This document shows, one piece after another, positions 17,441 to 28,861 of a stretch of 64,000 nucleotides of DNA (positions are counted from its first letter, which is position 1; each line of letters begins with the position of its first letter). The translations under genes were made by a program, and so were the position numbers. The DNA comes from CAVSUR01 sp963731285 (GTDB lineage: Bacteria; Actinomycetota; Actinomycetes; Streptosporangiales; Streptosporangiaceae): contig CAVSUR010000014.1 of assembly GCA_963731285.1 (NCBI GenBank), forward strand, positions 682,001 through 746,000, read 5' to 3'. The notes under the pieces were generated by a model. It was not told where the DNA came from. It searched no databases and saw only the letters and a program-made list of their open reading frames with translations.

Positions 17441-18355
17441 GTGAATCCGGGGTCTGCGGCGGCAGGGAGTCCGGGGCCGGCGGCCCGTAGCCTGCGCGGC
17501 ACAGTGGCCCTGATCATCGTCGGCGCGGTCTTGTTCATGACCGGCCTGATCACGGGCTCGGTCGCGGAAATCGCGCACGTGACGACCCGCCAGCCGTCCC
17601 GCCAGCCGGCGGGCGGGACGGCTGGGCTGCCCGCGACCGTCGCCGTTGCGGTCATCCTGGCCGCGGCCGGCCTCGCGCTGGGGCTGGCCGCGCTGGTCAT
17701 GATCGTGGCCGGCCTGCCGGTCCCGGCCCGGCGCGCCGCGGCCCGGGTCGCTGCGGCGCAGCCCGGCGCAGCGCGGCCGTCTGCGGCCCGGTCCTTTGCG
17801 GCTCGGCCTGCTGGCTCGCGGCCTGCTAGCGCCCGGCGTGCGGGCGCCCGGCGTGCTGGCGCGCGGCCCGGCCCCTCGCGGTCCGCGCCGGGGCGCCCCC
17901 GGCCGGACGATGACATCGCCACCGGGGACTGGCTCGGCCCGTTGCGCGATGAGCCGCGGCAGCCCGGTGCCCCGGCGCCCGCTGCGCACTCCGGTCACCC
18001 GCACCAGCCCGCGGCGCCGGGCTACTCCGACGACGGCTGGAACCCCGACTTCCTCAGCGGCCCGCTGCCCGCCTGCCAGGGCGCCCAGGCGCATGCCGCC
18101 GGCCCGCAGTCCGGTAACGCCACTCATCCCGTGCCGCCGTACCCGGAGGAGCAGCCGCCGGAGGCCCCGCCCGGGCCGGGCGCCGCCCCGCTGGCGGCGG
18201 TGCCGGGCGCAGCCAGCCGGGCCCGGCGGGCGCGCGAGGTGCCCAGGCGGCAGCGGCGGCTGATCCGCGGTTACGTGGTCCCGGCCACGGAGGCGGGCGA
18301 CCAGGCCGCCGCGCCCGCAGGCACCGAGCGCGACGGCGCCCGCCAGCCCGGCTAG
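17441..18355 (+). CDS. Uncharacterised two-segment membrane protein with disordered tail
   Basis: From GTG 17441 the product is 304 residues. Two hydrophobic helices are predicted by eye at about residues 21-42 (VALIIVGAVLFMTGLITG) and 62-90 (VAVAVILAAAGLALGLAALV). The remaining 210 residues are rich in alanine, proline, arginine and glycine with little order, including tandem-like ARRAGARRAGARPG. It probably sits in the cytoplasmic membrane with a long cytosolic tail. I recognise no family. It is divergent from the TrpB-like gene. The longer frame extending upstream of 17441 overlaps that gene's 5' end and is not used. Confidence 0.5.
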   Translation: MNPGSAAAGSPGPAARSLRGTVALIIVGAVLFMTGLITGSVAEIAHVTTRQPSRQPAGGTAGLPATVAVAVILAAAGLALGLAALVMIVAGLPVPARRAAARVAAAQPGAARPSAARSFAARPAGSRPASARRAGARRAGARPGPSRSAPGRPRPDDDIATGDWLGPLRDEPRQPGAPAPAAHSGHPHQPAAPGYSDDGWNPDFLSGPLPACQGAQAHAAGPQSGNATHPVPPYPEEQPPEAPPGPGAAPLAAVPGAASRARRAREVPRRQRRLIRGYVVPATEAGDQAAAPAGTERDGARQPG

Positions 18356-18465
18356 CATCCGGGCCTTCGCGCTCGTCATGACGGAGGATCGTCAGCCGTA
18401 TTTGCTGCCGGTGTTCCGCGATCTTTCCGAAAGCCGGCCGCAGCTCCCGCTGCCGCAGGCCGGCG

Positions 18466-20037
18466 TCAGCTCTCCTCCGCGCGGTAGTCGCTGATCTCCG
18501 CGCACCCCGGCGGCGCGGTCAGGCCGCCCTTCGCGCCGCGCATCTGCGCGGTCAGGCTCTCCGGGGTGTGGAACTGGACCGCGAACGCCAGGTGGTGCGA
18601 GGGATCCAGCCAGCGGCTCCGGACGCCCGGGTACTCAGCGCCGGCCCAGCCGTTGCGCCGCTCCGCAAGCTCGAAGCCCTGCGCCTTCAGCCTGCGGTGC
18701 ACCTCCCAGGTGCCGGCGGCGTACTGGCCGGCGGCGAACACAAAGGCGTAGCGGATCACGTCCGGGATCAGGTAGGCCAGTTCCTGCGGCTGAACGTCGG
18801 GATGGCGCGACACCAGCCGGGCCAGCTGGAACCGGAACAGGTTGCTGTCCCGCAGCGCGTAGCGCTCGGTGTCGGGGGCGAGGCGGCCGTGCTCAAGCTG
18901 CGATTCGAGCCTGCGCATCGCCGGGGTGAGCCCGCTGCGGCCGTAGCCGCCGAAGACGTTCCTGCCCTCGGCCGCCTGGTACTGGGAGTAAACGTGATCC
19001 GCGATGCGGCTCTGCTGCGGGGCGAGCCGGGCCCCGCGCCACTCCCACGAGCCCTGTGCGCTGGTGCGCGGCTCGTCCGCCCCGGCTGGCCCCGGCGGCG
19101 GCGCGGGCGGTGGCCCTGGCGACCGCCTGACGGTCCCGGCCGGCGCGGTGGCCTGGCCGTTGGCCTGGGTCTCGAAGTCGCCGGCCGCAGCGGCCGGGAC
19201 CTCCGGCAGGCTGTCTGGCCCGCTGCTGCCGCGCTCCCGCGCGGCGCCGGCCGCCGAGGAGCCGGCCGCCCGGCTCAGCAGCTCGGCGAACTGGCCGGAA
19301 CCGGGACCAGTCCCGTTCGCACTGCTCCGGCACTGGCTGGTGCGGCCGCTGTCCGCGTCACGATCGTTCCCGGTCAGCGGAAGCTCGAGATGCTTCAGCG
19401 CGTGAATGGGCGGCTTGCGCGAGCCGTCGTCGTGGTACGGAGATGACGGGTGCCCGAACGGCAGCAGCTCCAGCCGCCGCCTCAGGTCAGCAGCCGAGCC
19501 GCGCGCGGGCCGCTCGGCGGCCCCGTACCACCCGGGCCCGGCTCGAAAGGGCGCGGCCGGCCCGTGCCCGGGCCGGCCCAGGCGGCCTCGATCCGCGGGA
19601 GCCGGTGACGCGGCAGCCGGCGGGGCGAGCGATCCGTCCTGCTGCGCTGGCCGCGACCCGGCAACCGGCGGCGCGGCGTCCGCGCCGGGCACCGGCGCAG
19701 CCAGCGGCGCCAGCGCCGGCCCGGGCCACGGGGACGCCGGCGCGGGCTGGGACGCCAATTCGGCCGCCCCGGGCGGCGGCAGCACGGCCGCCCTGACGGC
19801 CAGCTCGGCGCGATCCCGGCTGGCCAGGCCGAGCCGCGGGGGGTTGCTGCCGTCCGCCGGGCTGCCCGCCCGCGCGCCGCCGGGCTGGCGCTGCGGCAAT
19901 GCCGACGCGCCGTTGCCGGTCATGGCAGTGGTGTTCTCCGTGCGGTATCTTCCGGGTGCAATAGTGAGCCGCGGCAGGTCCACAGTGTTCTGCCGCGGGT
20001 CCTCTGGCGAGTCCCAGCGGTCCTGTGGCCCTTGCAT
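18466..20037 (-). CDS. Uncharacterised protein with low-complexity N terminus and toxin-like C-terminal domain
   Basis: A 523-residue protein starting at ATG 20037 behind a GGGGGAG site. Residues 1 to about 310 are disordered-looking and rich in proline, alanine, glycine and serine, with no signal peptide or membrane helix. Residues about 330-520 are globular: DHVYSQYQAAEGRNVFGGYG, then HPDVQPQELAYLIPDVIRYA, and a terminal segment with YPGVRSRWLDPSHHLAFAVQ followed by FHTPES. The pattern tyrosine-x-glycine-(basic)-tryptophan with FxVQFHTPES recalls catalytic C-terminal domains of bacterial polymorphic toxins or RelA-like nucleotidyltransferases, but I cannot assign it. No immunity gene, WXG100 or secretion gene is adjacent. 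Function unknown. Confidence 0.6.
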   Translation of the reverse strand: MQGPQDRWDSPEDPRQNTVDLPRLTIAPGRYRTENTTAMTGNGASALPQRQPGGARAGSPADGSNPPRLGLASRDRAELAVRAAVLPPPGAAELASQPAPASPWPGPALAPLAAPVPGADAAPPVAGSRPAQQDGSLAPPAAASPAPADRGRLGRPGHGPAAPFRAGPGWYGAAERPARGSAADLRRRLELLPFGHPSSPYHDDGSRKPPIHALKHLELPLTGNDRDADSGRTSQCRSSANGTGPGSGQFAELLSRAAGSSAAGAARERGSSGPDSLPEVPAAAAGDFETQANGQATAPAGTVRRSPGPPPAPPPGPAGADEPRTSAQGSWEWRGARLAPQQSRIADHVYSQYQAAEGRNVFGGYGRSGLTPAMRRLESQLEHGRLAPDTERYALRDSNLFRFQLARLVSRHPDVQPQELAYLIPDVIRYAFVFAAGQYAAGTWEVHRRLKAQGFELAERRNGWAGAEYPGVRSRWLDPSHHLAFAVQFHTPESLTAQMRGAKGGLTAPPGCAEISDYRAEES

Positions 20038-20193
20038 CGCGCTCCCCCCGGCACGTCGGCGATCCGGTCATCGTATCGGCGCGCGCCCTCCGGCGCGCTT
20101 GCGGTGCGGATTTCTCTCTGCCCCCGGGCCCCGGCGAGCGCGCGGCGGTCCCGGCCCCGGCCTGCGCCTCCGGGGCGACGGTCCCGGTGCTGG

Positions 20194-21435
20194 TCAGGAC
20201 GGCCAGGCGGGGATGATCTGGCCGTGCACCTCGCCGAGGCCGACCCGGCTGCCGTCCGGCCCGGGCGCGATCGCGCTGATCCGCACCACGTCGCCGTCCA
20301 GCAGCCAGCTGCGGCTGCCGCCGTCCGGCAGCTTCAGCGGCTCGGTCCCGTTCCAGGCCAGCTCGAGCAGGCAGCCGCGCTGGTCCCGGTCGGGCCCGCT
20401 GACCGTGCCCGAGGCGTACAGGTCGCCGGGCCGCAAGGCCGCGCCGTTGACGGTCAGGTGCGCGAGCATCTGCGCGGGCGACCAGTGCATCCCCGCATAC
20501 CGCGGCCGGGATACCACCTGGCCGTTGATCGCGACCTCGAAGCCGATGTCCAGGCCCCAGTCCGCCGCCTCGGTGAGATAGGGCAGCAGCGGGGTGCCGC
20601 GCGACGGCGGGGCCAGCCGGGCGGTCTCCAGCGCGGCCAGCGGCACGATCCACGGCGAGACCGAGGTGCCGAATGACTTGCCGCAAAACGGGCCGAGCGG
20701 TGTCGACTCCCAGCGCCTGCAGGTCGCGGGCCGACCAGTCATTGACCAGGCACACGCCGAACACGTGCTCGGCGAACCGGTCCACCGGCACCGGCTCGCC
20801 CAGCATGGTCTCGCACGCCGACCACGAAGCCGAGCTCGGCCTCGAAATCCAGCCGCTCCGACGGCCCGTACACCGGCCCGTCGGCGTCCGGCGGCCGGAA
20901 CTGCCCGCACGGCCGGCGGATCGGCGTGCCGGACGGCACCACCGTGGCCGACCGGCCGTGGTAGCCGACCGGCAGGTGCCGCCAGTTCGGGTGCCAGCGG
21001 CCCGGCCGTCCGGCCGGAAGATCCGGCCGACGTTGGCGGCATGCTGCTCCGAGGCGTAGAAGTCCGCGTAGTCGGACACGGTGAACGGCAGGTGCAGCTC
21101 GCGCCTCGGCCGCCGGGACCAGCAGGTCCTCGACCGCCTCCCGGTAGGGGTCGCTGCGACAGCCAGGCGGTGAGGTCGGCCCGGACCTGCGCCCAGGCCC
21201 GGTGGCCCTCGGCCAGGAACGCATCCAGCGTGCCCGCCGCGAACAGGTGCGCGCGGGCGGGCAGCAGCCGCTGCGAGGCAGTGGTGAGGTCGAGAATCCG
21301 GTCGCCGACCGCGACGCCGACCCGGCGCTGCGCCGCATGGTGCGGGGCGGAATACGACCCGTAGGGCAGCGTCTGCAGGCCCAGCGGGTCGGCGGCGTCG
21401 ATGCCCAGCCACGCGGCGGCCTGCGTCCGGGCCAT
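20194..21435 (-). CDS. fahA: Fumarylacetoacetase, about five frame breaks
   Basis: The last step of tyrosine/homogentisate breakdown, splitting fumarylacetoacetate to fumarate and acetoacetate. ATG 21435 opens with MARTQAAAWLGIDAADPLG. Conserved blocks are present in order but in different frames: FTVSDYADFYASEQHAANVG, NWRHLPVGYHGRSATVVPSG, RLDFEAELGFVVG, FGVCLVNDWSARDLQALG, and SPWIVPLAALE ... GTVSGPDRDQRGCLLELAW. Breaks lie near 21155, 21105, 21005, 20825 and 20700; four look like one-base insertions and one the opposite, giving a net length divisible by three. Metal-binding glutamates and the catalytic histidine region are retained. Either the sequence has errors here or the gene is dead. 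No other tyrosine-catabolism genes lie nearby. Confidence 0.8.
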   Translation of the reverse strand: MARTQAAAWLGIDAADPLGLQTLPYGSYSAPHHAAQRRVGVAVGDRILDLTTASQRLLPARAHLFAAGTLDAFLAEGHRAWAQVRADLTAWLSQRPLPGGGRGPAGPGGRGASCTCRSPCPTTRTSTPRSSMPPTSAGSSGRTAGPLAPELAAPAGRLPRPVGHGGAVRHADPPAVRAVPAAGRRRAGVRAVGAAGFRGRARLRGRRARPCWASRCRWTGSPSTCSACAWSMTGRPATCRRWESTPLGPFCGKSFGTSVSPWIVPLAALETARLAPPSRGTPLLPYLTEAADWGLDIGFEVAINGQVVSRPRYAGMHWSPAQMLAHLTVNGAALRPGDLYASGTVSGPDRDQRGCLLELAWNGTEPLKLPDGGSRSWLLDGDVVRISAIAPGPDGSRVGLGEVHGQIIPAWPS

Positions 21436-21578
21436 GGCCCACCTCCCGTTCTGGCCCCGCAGCGCGGGGTCCTCGTGCCGTGCCGGTCAGCTTCCGGATA
21501 TTACGCCGGGGCTGCCCGTAGATCGTGTCACCGTGAAAGCGCGGTGCCGCTGCCTTGCGCACTGACCCCCGTGCAAAC

Positions 21579-21611
21579 TATGCTGAGCATACTATCTTGA
21601 CGTCAAGATAG
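21579..21611. promoter_or_regulatory. Two abutting palindromes upstream of aconitase
   Basis: A perfect 20-base palindrome, CTATCTTGACGTCAAGATAG, occupies 21592-21611. Immediately before it, TATGCTGAGCATA at 21579-21591 is a 13-base odd palindrome. Together they cover the divergent region between fahA and acnA, 80 bases before the acnA start. The 20-base element has the shape of a TetR/MarR-class operator. Aconitase genes of several actinobacteria are repressed by a TetR regulator (AcnR), but no regulator gene is next to this acnA, so the binding protein is unknown. Confidence 0.55.
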
Positions 21612-21691
21612 CTTGATCGGGCCCTGGCCCGTCCCGGCATCCGGGTCTGCGGCAAGATGCAATTACAGCCAGAGGGCAGGAAGGCCAGGCA

Positions 21692-24492
<2,801 letters not shown>

Positions 24493-24528
24493 CCGGCCGG
24501 CCCGCCCGCGCCCGCTAGCGTCAGGCGG

Positions 24529-25563
24529 GTGAGATCGGTTCCGCTGACTGACGCCGGGCTATGGCTGACTGCCGCCGAGCGGTGGCTGCTGCTGGCCGGG
24601 CTGGCGCTGGCCCTCGGCGGCCTGGCCGGCCGGGGCCTCGGCCGGCAGTACCTGGCCCGGCACCCCGAGACTGTCCCGCCCGCCCCGCTGCCGGGGCCGT
24701 GGGCACTGCGCGGCAGCCTGCTCGGCGCGGCGGCGAGCGCGGCGCTGGCGGTGACCGCCCTGGCGGACGCCTCGCTCGCGGCCAGGCTGGCCCGGCCGCC
24801 GGTGGCCGGCCTGCGCGGCCATGCCACCGAGTGGACCGCGCTGGCCGAGCTGGCCTGCTTCGCGCTCGCGGCCGCGGCGCTGCGGCTGCGTCAGCAGGGC
24901 CTGGCCGTGACCGCGCTGCTCGGCGTGATCGCGGCCGAGGGCGTGCGTGCCCATCCCGAGGGGCTGATCCCGGCGGCCGGGGCGATGCTCACCTACTGCC
25001 ACCTGACCCCGGGGGTGCTGTGGGCGGGCATGCTGGCCTACACGCTGCGGGCCGCGGCGGCCTGGCGGGCTGACCCGGCGGCCATGCAGGGCCTGATCCG
25101 GCTGTACTCGGCCGCGGCGGCCTGGCTGTTCGGCGCCGTGGTGGTCACCGGCCTGCTGACGGTCCTGCTGGTCACGCCGCTTGGGTCGCTGCTGACCACC
25201 GGCTACGGGCGGATCCTGATCGGCAAGTCCGCGCTGGTCGCGGTGGCGGCGGGGCTGGCCGTGGCCGGCCGGGCCTGGCTGCGCAGGCAGCCGCAGCCGG
25301 GCGCCGGGCCCGCCCGGGTCACCCGGGCTGAGCTGGCCGTGCTGGCCGCCGTGCTGGCGGTGACCGGGCTGCTGACCGTGGTCACCCCGCCGGCCAGGCC
25401 GGTGGGCACGATCGGGGCGGCCCGGGCGGCTAGCTGCCCGGCCCGTCCGCCCGGCCGCCGGGCACCGCGGACAGCCGCCGCATCAGCGTGTCGAACTCGG
25501 CGAACGACAAGCTCTGGTCCGCGTCGGACAGTGCCTGCTCCGGAGCCGGGTGCACCTCGATGA
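24529..25563 (+). CDS. CopD-like multi-pass membrane protein
   Basis: A hydrophobic protein beginning MRSVPLTDAGLWLTAAERWL with about eight or nine membrane helices. The segment MLTYCHLTPGVLWAGMLAYT and later LGSLLTTGYGRILIGKSALV match the CopD domain of copper-resistance membrane proteins and related actinobacterial proteins of unknown substrate. Residues up to about 300 fit the family. The last 44 codons are arginine/proline-rich and overlap the 3' end of the convergent aromatic-pathway fusion by 134 bases; the true end is probably near 25430, where a stop exists one frame over. No copper chaperone is adjacent. Confidence 0.72.
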   Translation: MRSVPLTDAGLWLTAAERWLLLAGLALALGGLAGRGLGRQYLARHPETVPPAPLPGPWALRGSLLGAAASAALAVTALADASLAARLARPPVAGLRGHATEWTALAELACFALAAAALRLRQQGLAVTALLGVIAAEGVRAHPEGLIPAAGAMLTYCHLTPGVLWAGMLAYTLRAAAAWRADPAAMQGLIRLYSAAAAWLFGAVVVTGLLTVLLVTPLGSLLTTGYGRILIGKSALVAVAAGLAVAGRAWLRRQPQPGAGPARVTRAELAVLAAVLAVTGLLTVVTPPARPVGTIGAARAASCPARPPGRRAPRTAAASACRTRRTTSSGPRRTVPAPEPGAPR

Positions 25564-27511
25564 GCAGCCCGTGCGCGCCGGCCGCGCGGGCGGCCCAGGC
25601 CATCGGCGCGACGTAGGCGCGCAGCCCGGTGCCGTGGCTGGGGTCCACGATGACCGGCAGGTGCGAGCGCTCGCGGACGACCACCACCGCGGACAGGTCC
25701 AGGGTGTTGCGGGTGGCGCTCTCGAACGTGCGGATACCCCGCTCGCACAAGATCACCTGCTGGTTGCCCTGTGCCACCACGTATTCGGCCGCCGCCAGCC
25801 ACTCCTCGATCGTGGACGACAGGCCGCGCTTGAGCAGCACCGGCCGGTCGATCTTGCCCAGCTCGCGCAGCAGGTCGAAGTTCTGCATGTTGCGCGCGCC
25901 GACCTGCAGGATGTCGGCCGCCTTGGCCAGCCGCGGCACCTGATCGACGGCCATGACCTCGGTGATCACCGGCATCCCGGTCTCCCGGCCGGCCTCGACC
26001 AGCAGGTCCAGGCCCTCCCAGCGCATGCCCTGGAACGCGTACGGCGAGGTGCGCGGCTTGAACACCCCGCCGCGCAGCACGTGCGCGCCGTGGTCGCGGA
26101 CGAACCGTGCGGTGGCGCCGATCTGCCCGGCGCTCTCCACCGAGCACGGGCCGGCCATTACCACGAAGCCGTCCCCGCCGACCAGCAGGTCGGTGCCCAC
26201 CCGGACCACCGTGTCCTGCTGCCGGGCGGCCCGGTCCACCAGCTTGTACTGCCGGGACCGGCGCGCGGGCGGGGGCGGCGCGGCGGCGACCGCCTCCAGC
26301 GTCTCGGCCGGCTCGGGCGCCTCCGCCAGGGACATTGCGCCCTCCGGGCCCGGCACGTCGCCGGCCCTCGGCCGCTCGCGCAGCGCCTTCGCCGGGTAGC
26401 TGCCCAGCACCTTGGTGAACAGGGCAGCCGAGCGAAGCTCGTCCAGCGCGGCGAAGGTGCGCGGATCGGCCGCGTTGCCCTCGAAATCGAGGAAGAACAG
26501 GTACTCCCACGGCTGCCCCGGCCGGGGCCGGGACTCCAGCTTGGTCATCGAGTGGCCGCTGCCCGCCAGCACCTCCAGGCAGCGCAGCAGCGCGCCTTCC
26601 TCGTGCCGGGTCACCAGGATCAGGCTGGTCTTGCAGGGGATCCGCAGGTCCACCTCGGCCGGGGTAGTGGCCAGCACCACGAACCGGGTGTAGTTGTCCT
26701 GCCGGTCACAGATGCCGTGCCGCAGCACGGTCAGGCCGTGCGCGGCTGCGGCGTCCGGCGAGCCGATCGCGGCCATGCCGGGATCGTCGGCGTCGGCCAC
26801 CGCCTGCATCGCGCCCGCGGTGTCGAACCACGGCGTGGGCGCCGCGTCCGGCAGCGACTGGAGAAACTGCGCGCACTGCTCCAGGCCCTGCGGGTGCGAC
26901 ACGATCGTGCGCAGCGCCGACAGCGGCACGTCGCCCGCCGCGGCCAGGCAGTGGTCGACCTGCCAGGTCTCCTCGCCCACGATGAACAGCTGGTGCTCGC
27001 GCAGCAGCGCATAGACCTCGTTGATGCTGCCGGCCGTGGTGTTCTCGATCGGCAGCACCGCGAGGTCGACGTCACCGGCCAGCAGCGCCGCGCCGGCTGC
27101 CGCGAAGGTGCGGTAGCCGGTCAGCTCCCCGGACAGCCCGCGCCCGGCCAGGTACTTGCGGGCGGCGGCGTCGCTGTAGGCGTGCGCGGCACCCTGGAAC
27201 GCCACCTTGACCCGGCCGCCGGGCTCCCCGTCCAGGTGCCGGGCCTGCTGCGCCACCGAGTCGCTGATCAGCTCGCGGAAGATGCGGCGCACCAGGCTGG
27301 CGGACACGCCGAGCCCGGCGGCCTGGGCCGCGACGCCGTCCAGGACCCGGCGCTCCCGGCCGGCGTCCTGGATCGAGCCGGTGCCCTGCCCCTTGGCCCG
27401 GGCCATGACCGCGATCAGGTCGGCCCGCTGGGCGATCAGCCGCACGATCCCGGCGTCCAGCTCGTCCAGGCTGTCCCGCAAGCCGGTGATGTCGGGCTGC
27501 TGCTGGGTCAC
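25430..27511 (-). CDS. Chorismate mutase - prephenate dehydratase - DAHP synthase fusion
   Basis: An uninterrupted 693-residue protein combining the first step of the shikimate pathway with two steps of the phenylalanine branch. Residues 8-90 are an AroQ chorismate mutase (LRDSLDELDAGIVRLIAQRA). Residues about 100-275 are prephenate dehydratase (VKVAFQGAAHAYSDAAARKY, IVSHPQGLEQCAQFL, and the catalytic DNYTRFVVLA). Residues about 283-360 are an ACT domain with GALLRCLEVLAGSGH and the phenylalanine-site ESRP. After a 60-residue proline/alanine linker, residues about 425-685 are a type I-beta DAHP synthase: VMAGPCSVES, FKPRTSPYAFQG, ILQVGARNMQNFDLL, LLKRGLSSTIEEW, VILCERGIRTFE and VIVDPSHGTG. 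GTG 27511 follows a GGAGG site. Phenylalanine binding to ACT could inhibit both ends of the pathway. Confidence 0.92.
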   Translation of the reverse strand: MTQQQPDITGLRDSLDELDAGIVRLIAQRADLIAVMARAKGQGTGSIQDAGRERRVLDGVAAQAAGLGVSASLVRRIFRELISDSVAQQARHLDGEPGGRVKVAFQGAAHAYSDAAARKYLAGRGLSGELTGYRTFAAAGAALLAGDVDLAVLPIENTTAGSINEVYALLREHQLFIVGEETWQVDHCLAAAGDVPLSALRTIVSHPQGLEQCAQFLQSLPDAAPTPWFDTAGAMQAVADADDPGMAAIGSPDAAAAHGLTVLRHGICDRQDNYTRFVVLATTPAEVDLRIPCKTSLILVTRHEEGALLRCLEVLAGSGHSMTKLESRPRPGQPWEYLFFLDFEGNAADPRTFAALDELRSAALFTKVLGSYPAKALRERPRAGDVPGPEGAMSLAEAPEPAETLEAVAAAPPPPARRSRQYKLVDRAARQQDTVVRVGTDLLVGGDGFVVMAGPCSVESAGQIGATARFVRDHGAHVLRGGVFKPRTSPYAFQGMRWEGLDLLVEAGRETGMPVITEVMAVDQVPRLAKAADILQVGARNMQNFDLLRELGKIDRPVLLKRGLSSTIEEWLAAAEYVVAQGNQQVILCERGIRTFESATRNTLDLSAVVVVRERSHLPVIVDPSHGTGLRAYVAPMAWAARAAGAHGLLIEVHPAPEQALSDADQSLSFAEFDTLMRRLSAVPGGRADGPGS

Positions 27512-27586
27512 GGTGTCCTGCCTCCAGGTCGGGCGGTGCCGGTGAGCGCGGCGGCCCGCCGCCGGCCAGCGGGTAACGTCGGCCGG

Positions 27587-28861
27587 GTGCGGCAGATGAC
27601 CAGTCGGCTTTCCCCAGGCCAGCGGCAGCGGCCGCGCAGTCGGGCGGCCGGCCTGCTGATCGCCGGCATTCTCGCGCTGGCGTTCAATCTACGCGCCGCG
27701 ATCACCAGTCTGCCCCCGGTGTTCCCCGAGCTGCACGCCACGCTGCACATCTCCGTCGCGGCCGAGGCTGGCCTCGCGGCGGTGCCGGTGCTGTGCTTCG
27801 GCCTGTTCTCCGGGCTCGGGGCGCCGCTGAGCCGCGCGTTCGGCGAGGAACGGGTACTCGGCGCGGCCCTGGTGCTGCTGGCGGGCGGCCTGCTGCTGCG
27901 CGGCGCGGTCCCCGGCGCGGCACTGTTCCCCGGCACGGTCGCAGCCAGCGCCGCGATCGCGCTGATGAACGTGCTGCTGCCGAGCCTGATCAAGCGCCGC
28001 CGCCCGGAGCGGGCCGGGGTGCTGATCGGGCTGTACCTGATGTCGCTGTCGGCCGGGGCGATCATCGGGTCGCTGATCGCCGTGCCGGTCTACACGGCCG
28101 CGGGCGGCGCCACCCGGGCCGCCTCGGTGACGCTCGGGCTGTGGGCGCTGCCCGCGCTGCTGGCCGCGGTGGCCTGGCTGCCCCAGCTGCGCTACCGCAC
28201 CGGGCCCGCAGCCGGGTCCGACCGGCCCGCGGGAGCGCTGGCGCTGGCCCGCTACCCGCTGGCCTGGCAGGTCACCCTGTTCATGGGGCTGCAGAGCCTG
28301 ACGTACTACTCGGCGCTGTCCTGGCTGCCGACCCTGTTCCGCAGTCATGGCACCAGCGCCGTGCACGCGGGCGACCTGATGGCACTGATGAACCTGGGCA
28401 ACGCGGTCACCGCGCTGGCCGCGCCCGTGCTGGCGCACCGGGCCCGTGACCAGCGGCTGCTGGTCGCGCTCTCGATGGCTGCCACCGGGGCGGGCCTGGC
28501 CGGCGCGGCCTTCGGCCCGGCGGCCGGCGCCGTGCCCTTTGTCTTCATCCTCGGTCTCGGCCAGGGGGCGACGCTCGGGCTGGCCATCTTCTTCACGATG
28601 GCGCGCGCGCCGGACCCGGCCACCGCGGCGTCGCTGTCGGCGTTCGCCCAGGGTATCGGCTACCTCATCGCCGCGACCGGCCCGCTGCTGACCGGCTACC
28701 TGCACGCCGTGACCGGGGGCTGGGCCATCCCGATCTGGGTACTGCTGCTCATCGCGGGCGGCCAGCTGGTCACCGGCTGGCTGGCCGCCCGCCCCCGCAT
28801 GGTCCCGGTGCCCGTCAGCCGGTCGCTTCGCCTTCCGAGGGGCGAGGGTCCGGGCGGCTGA
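27587..28861 (+). CDS. MFS transporter, CynX/NimT-like
   Basis: About 424 residues with twelve hydrophobic segments. The first reads AAGLLIAGILALAFNLRAAI followed by TSLPPVFPELHATL, the signature of the cyanate/2-nitroimidazole transporter (CynX/NimT) branch of the major facilitator superfamily; residues near 260 read FMGLQSLTYYSALSWLPTLF as in that branch. The substrate is not predictable. Start GTG 27587 lies seven bases after TAACGT, consistent with a leaderless message; ATG 27596 is in frame nearby. It is divergent from the aromatic-pathway fusion with a 75-base gap. Confidence 0.88.
   Translation: MRQMTSRLSPGQRQRPRSRAAGLLIAGILALAFNLRAAITSLPPVFPELHATLHISVAAEAGLAAVPVLCFGLFSGLGAPLSRAFGEERVLGAALVLLAGGLLLRGAVPGAALFPGTVAASAAIALMNVLLPSLIKRRRPERAGVLIGLYLMSLSAGAIIGSLIAVPVYTAAGGATRAASVTLGLWALPALLAAVAWLPQLRYRTGPAAGSDRPAGALALARYPLAWQVTLFMGLQSLTYYSALSWLPTLFRSHGTSAVHAGDLMALMNLGNAVTALAAPVLAHRARDQRLLVALSMAATGAGLAGAAFGPAAGAVPFVFILGLGQGATLGLAIFFTMARAPDPATAASLSAFAQGIGYLIAATGPLLTGYLHAVTGGWAIPIWVLLLIAGGQLVTGWLAARPRMVPVPVSRSLRLPRGEGPGG

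Noticed and set aside
18379..18495. A 38-codon plus-strand frame starting MTEDRQPYLLPVFRDL
   Set aside because: No ribosome site and it runs into the 3' end of the convergent gene; too little evidence to call a gene.
19487..21562. A 691-codon minus-strand frame across fahA and the next gene
   Set aside because: Only two stretches match fumarylacetoacetase; the rest is shadow of the neighbouring gene, so it is not one protein.
25550..28861. A 1103-codon plus-strand open frame
   Set aside because: Its first 2000 bases are antisense to the aromatic-pathway fusion and show only GC-rich shadow composition; only the MFS part from 27587 is a real gene.
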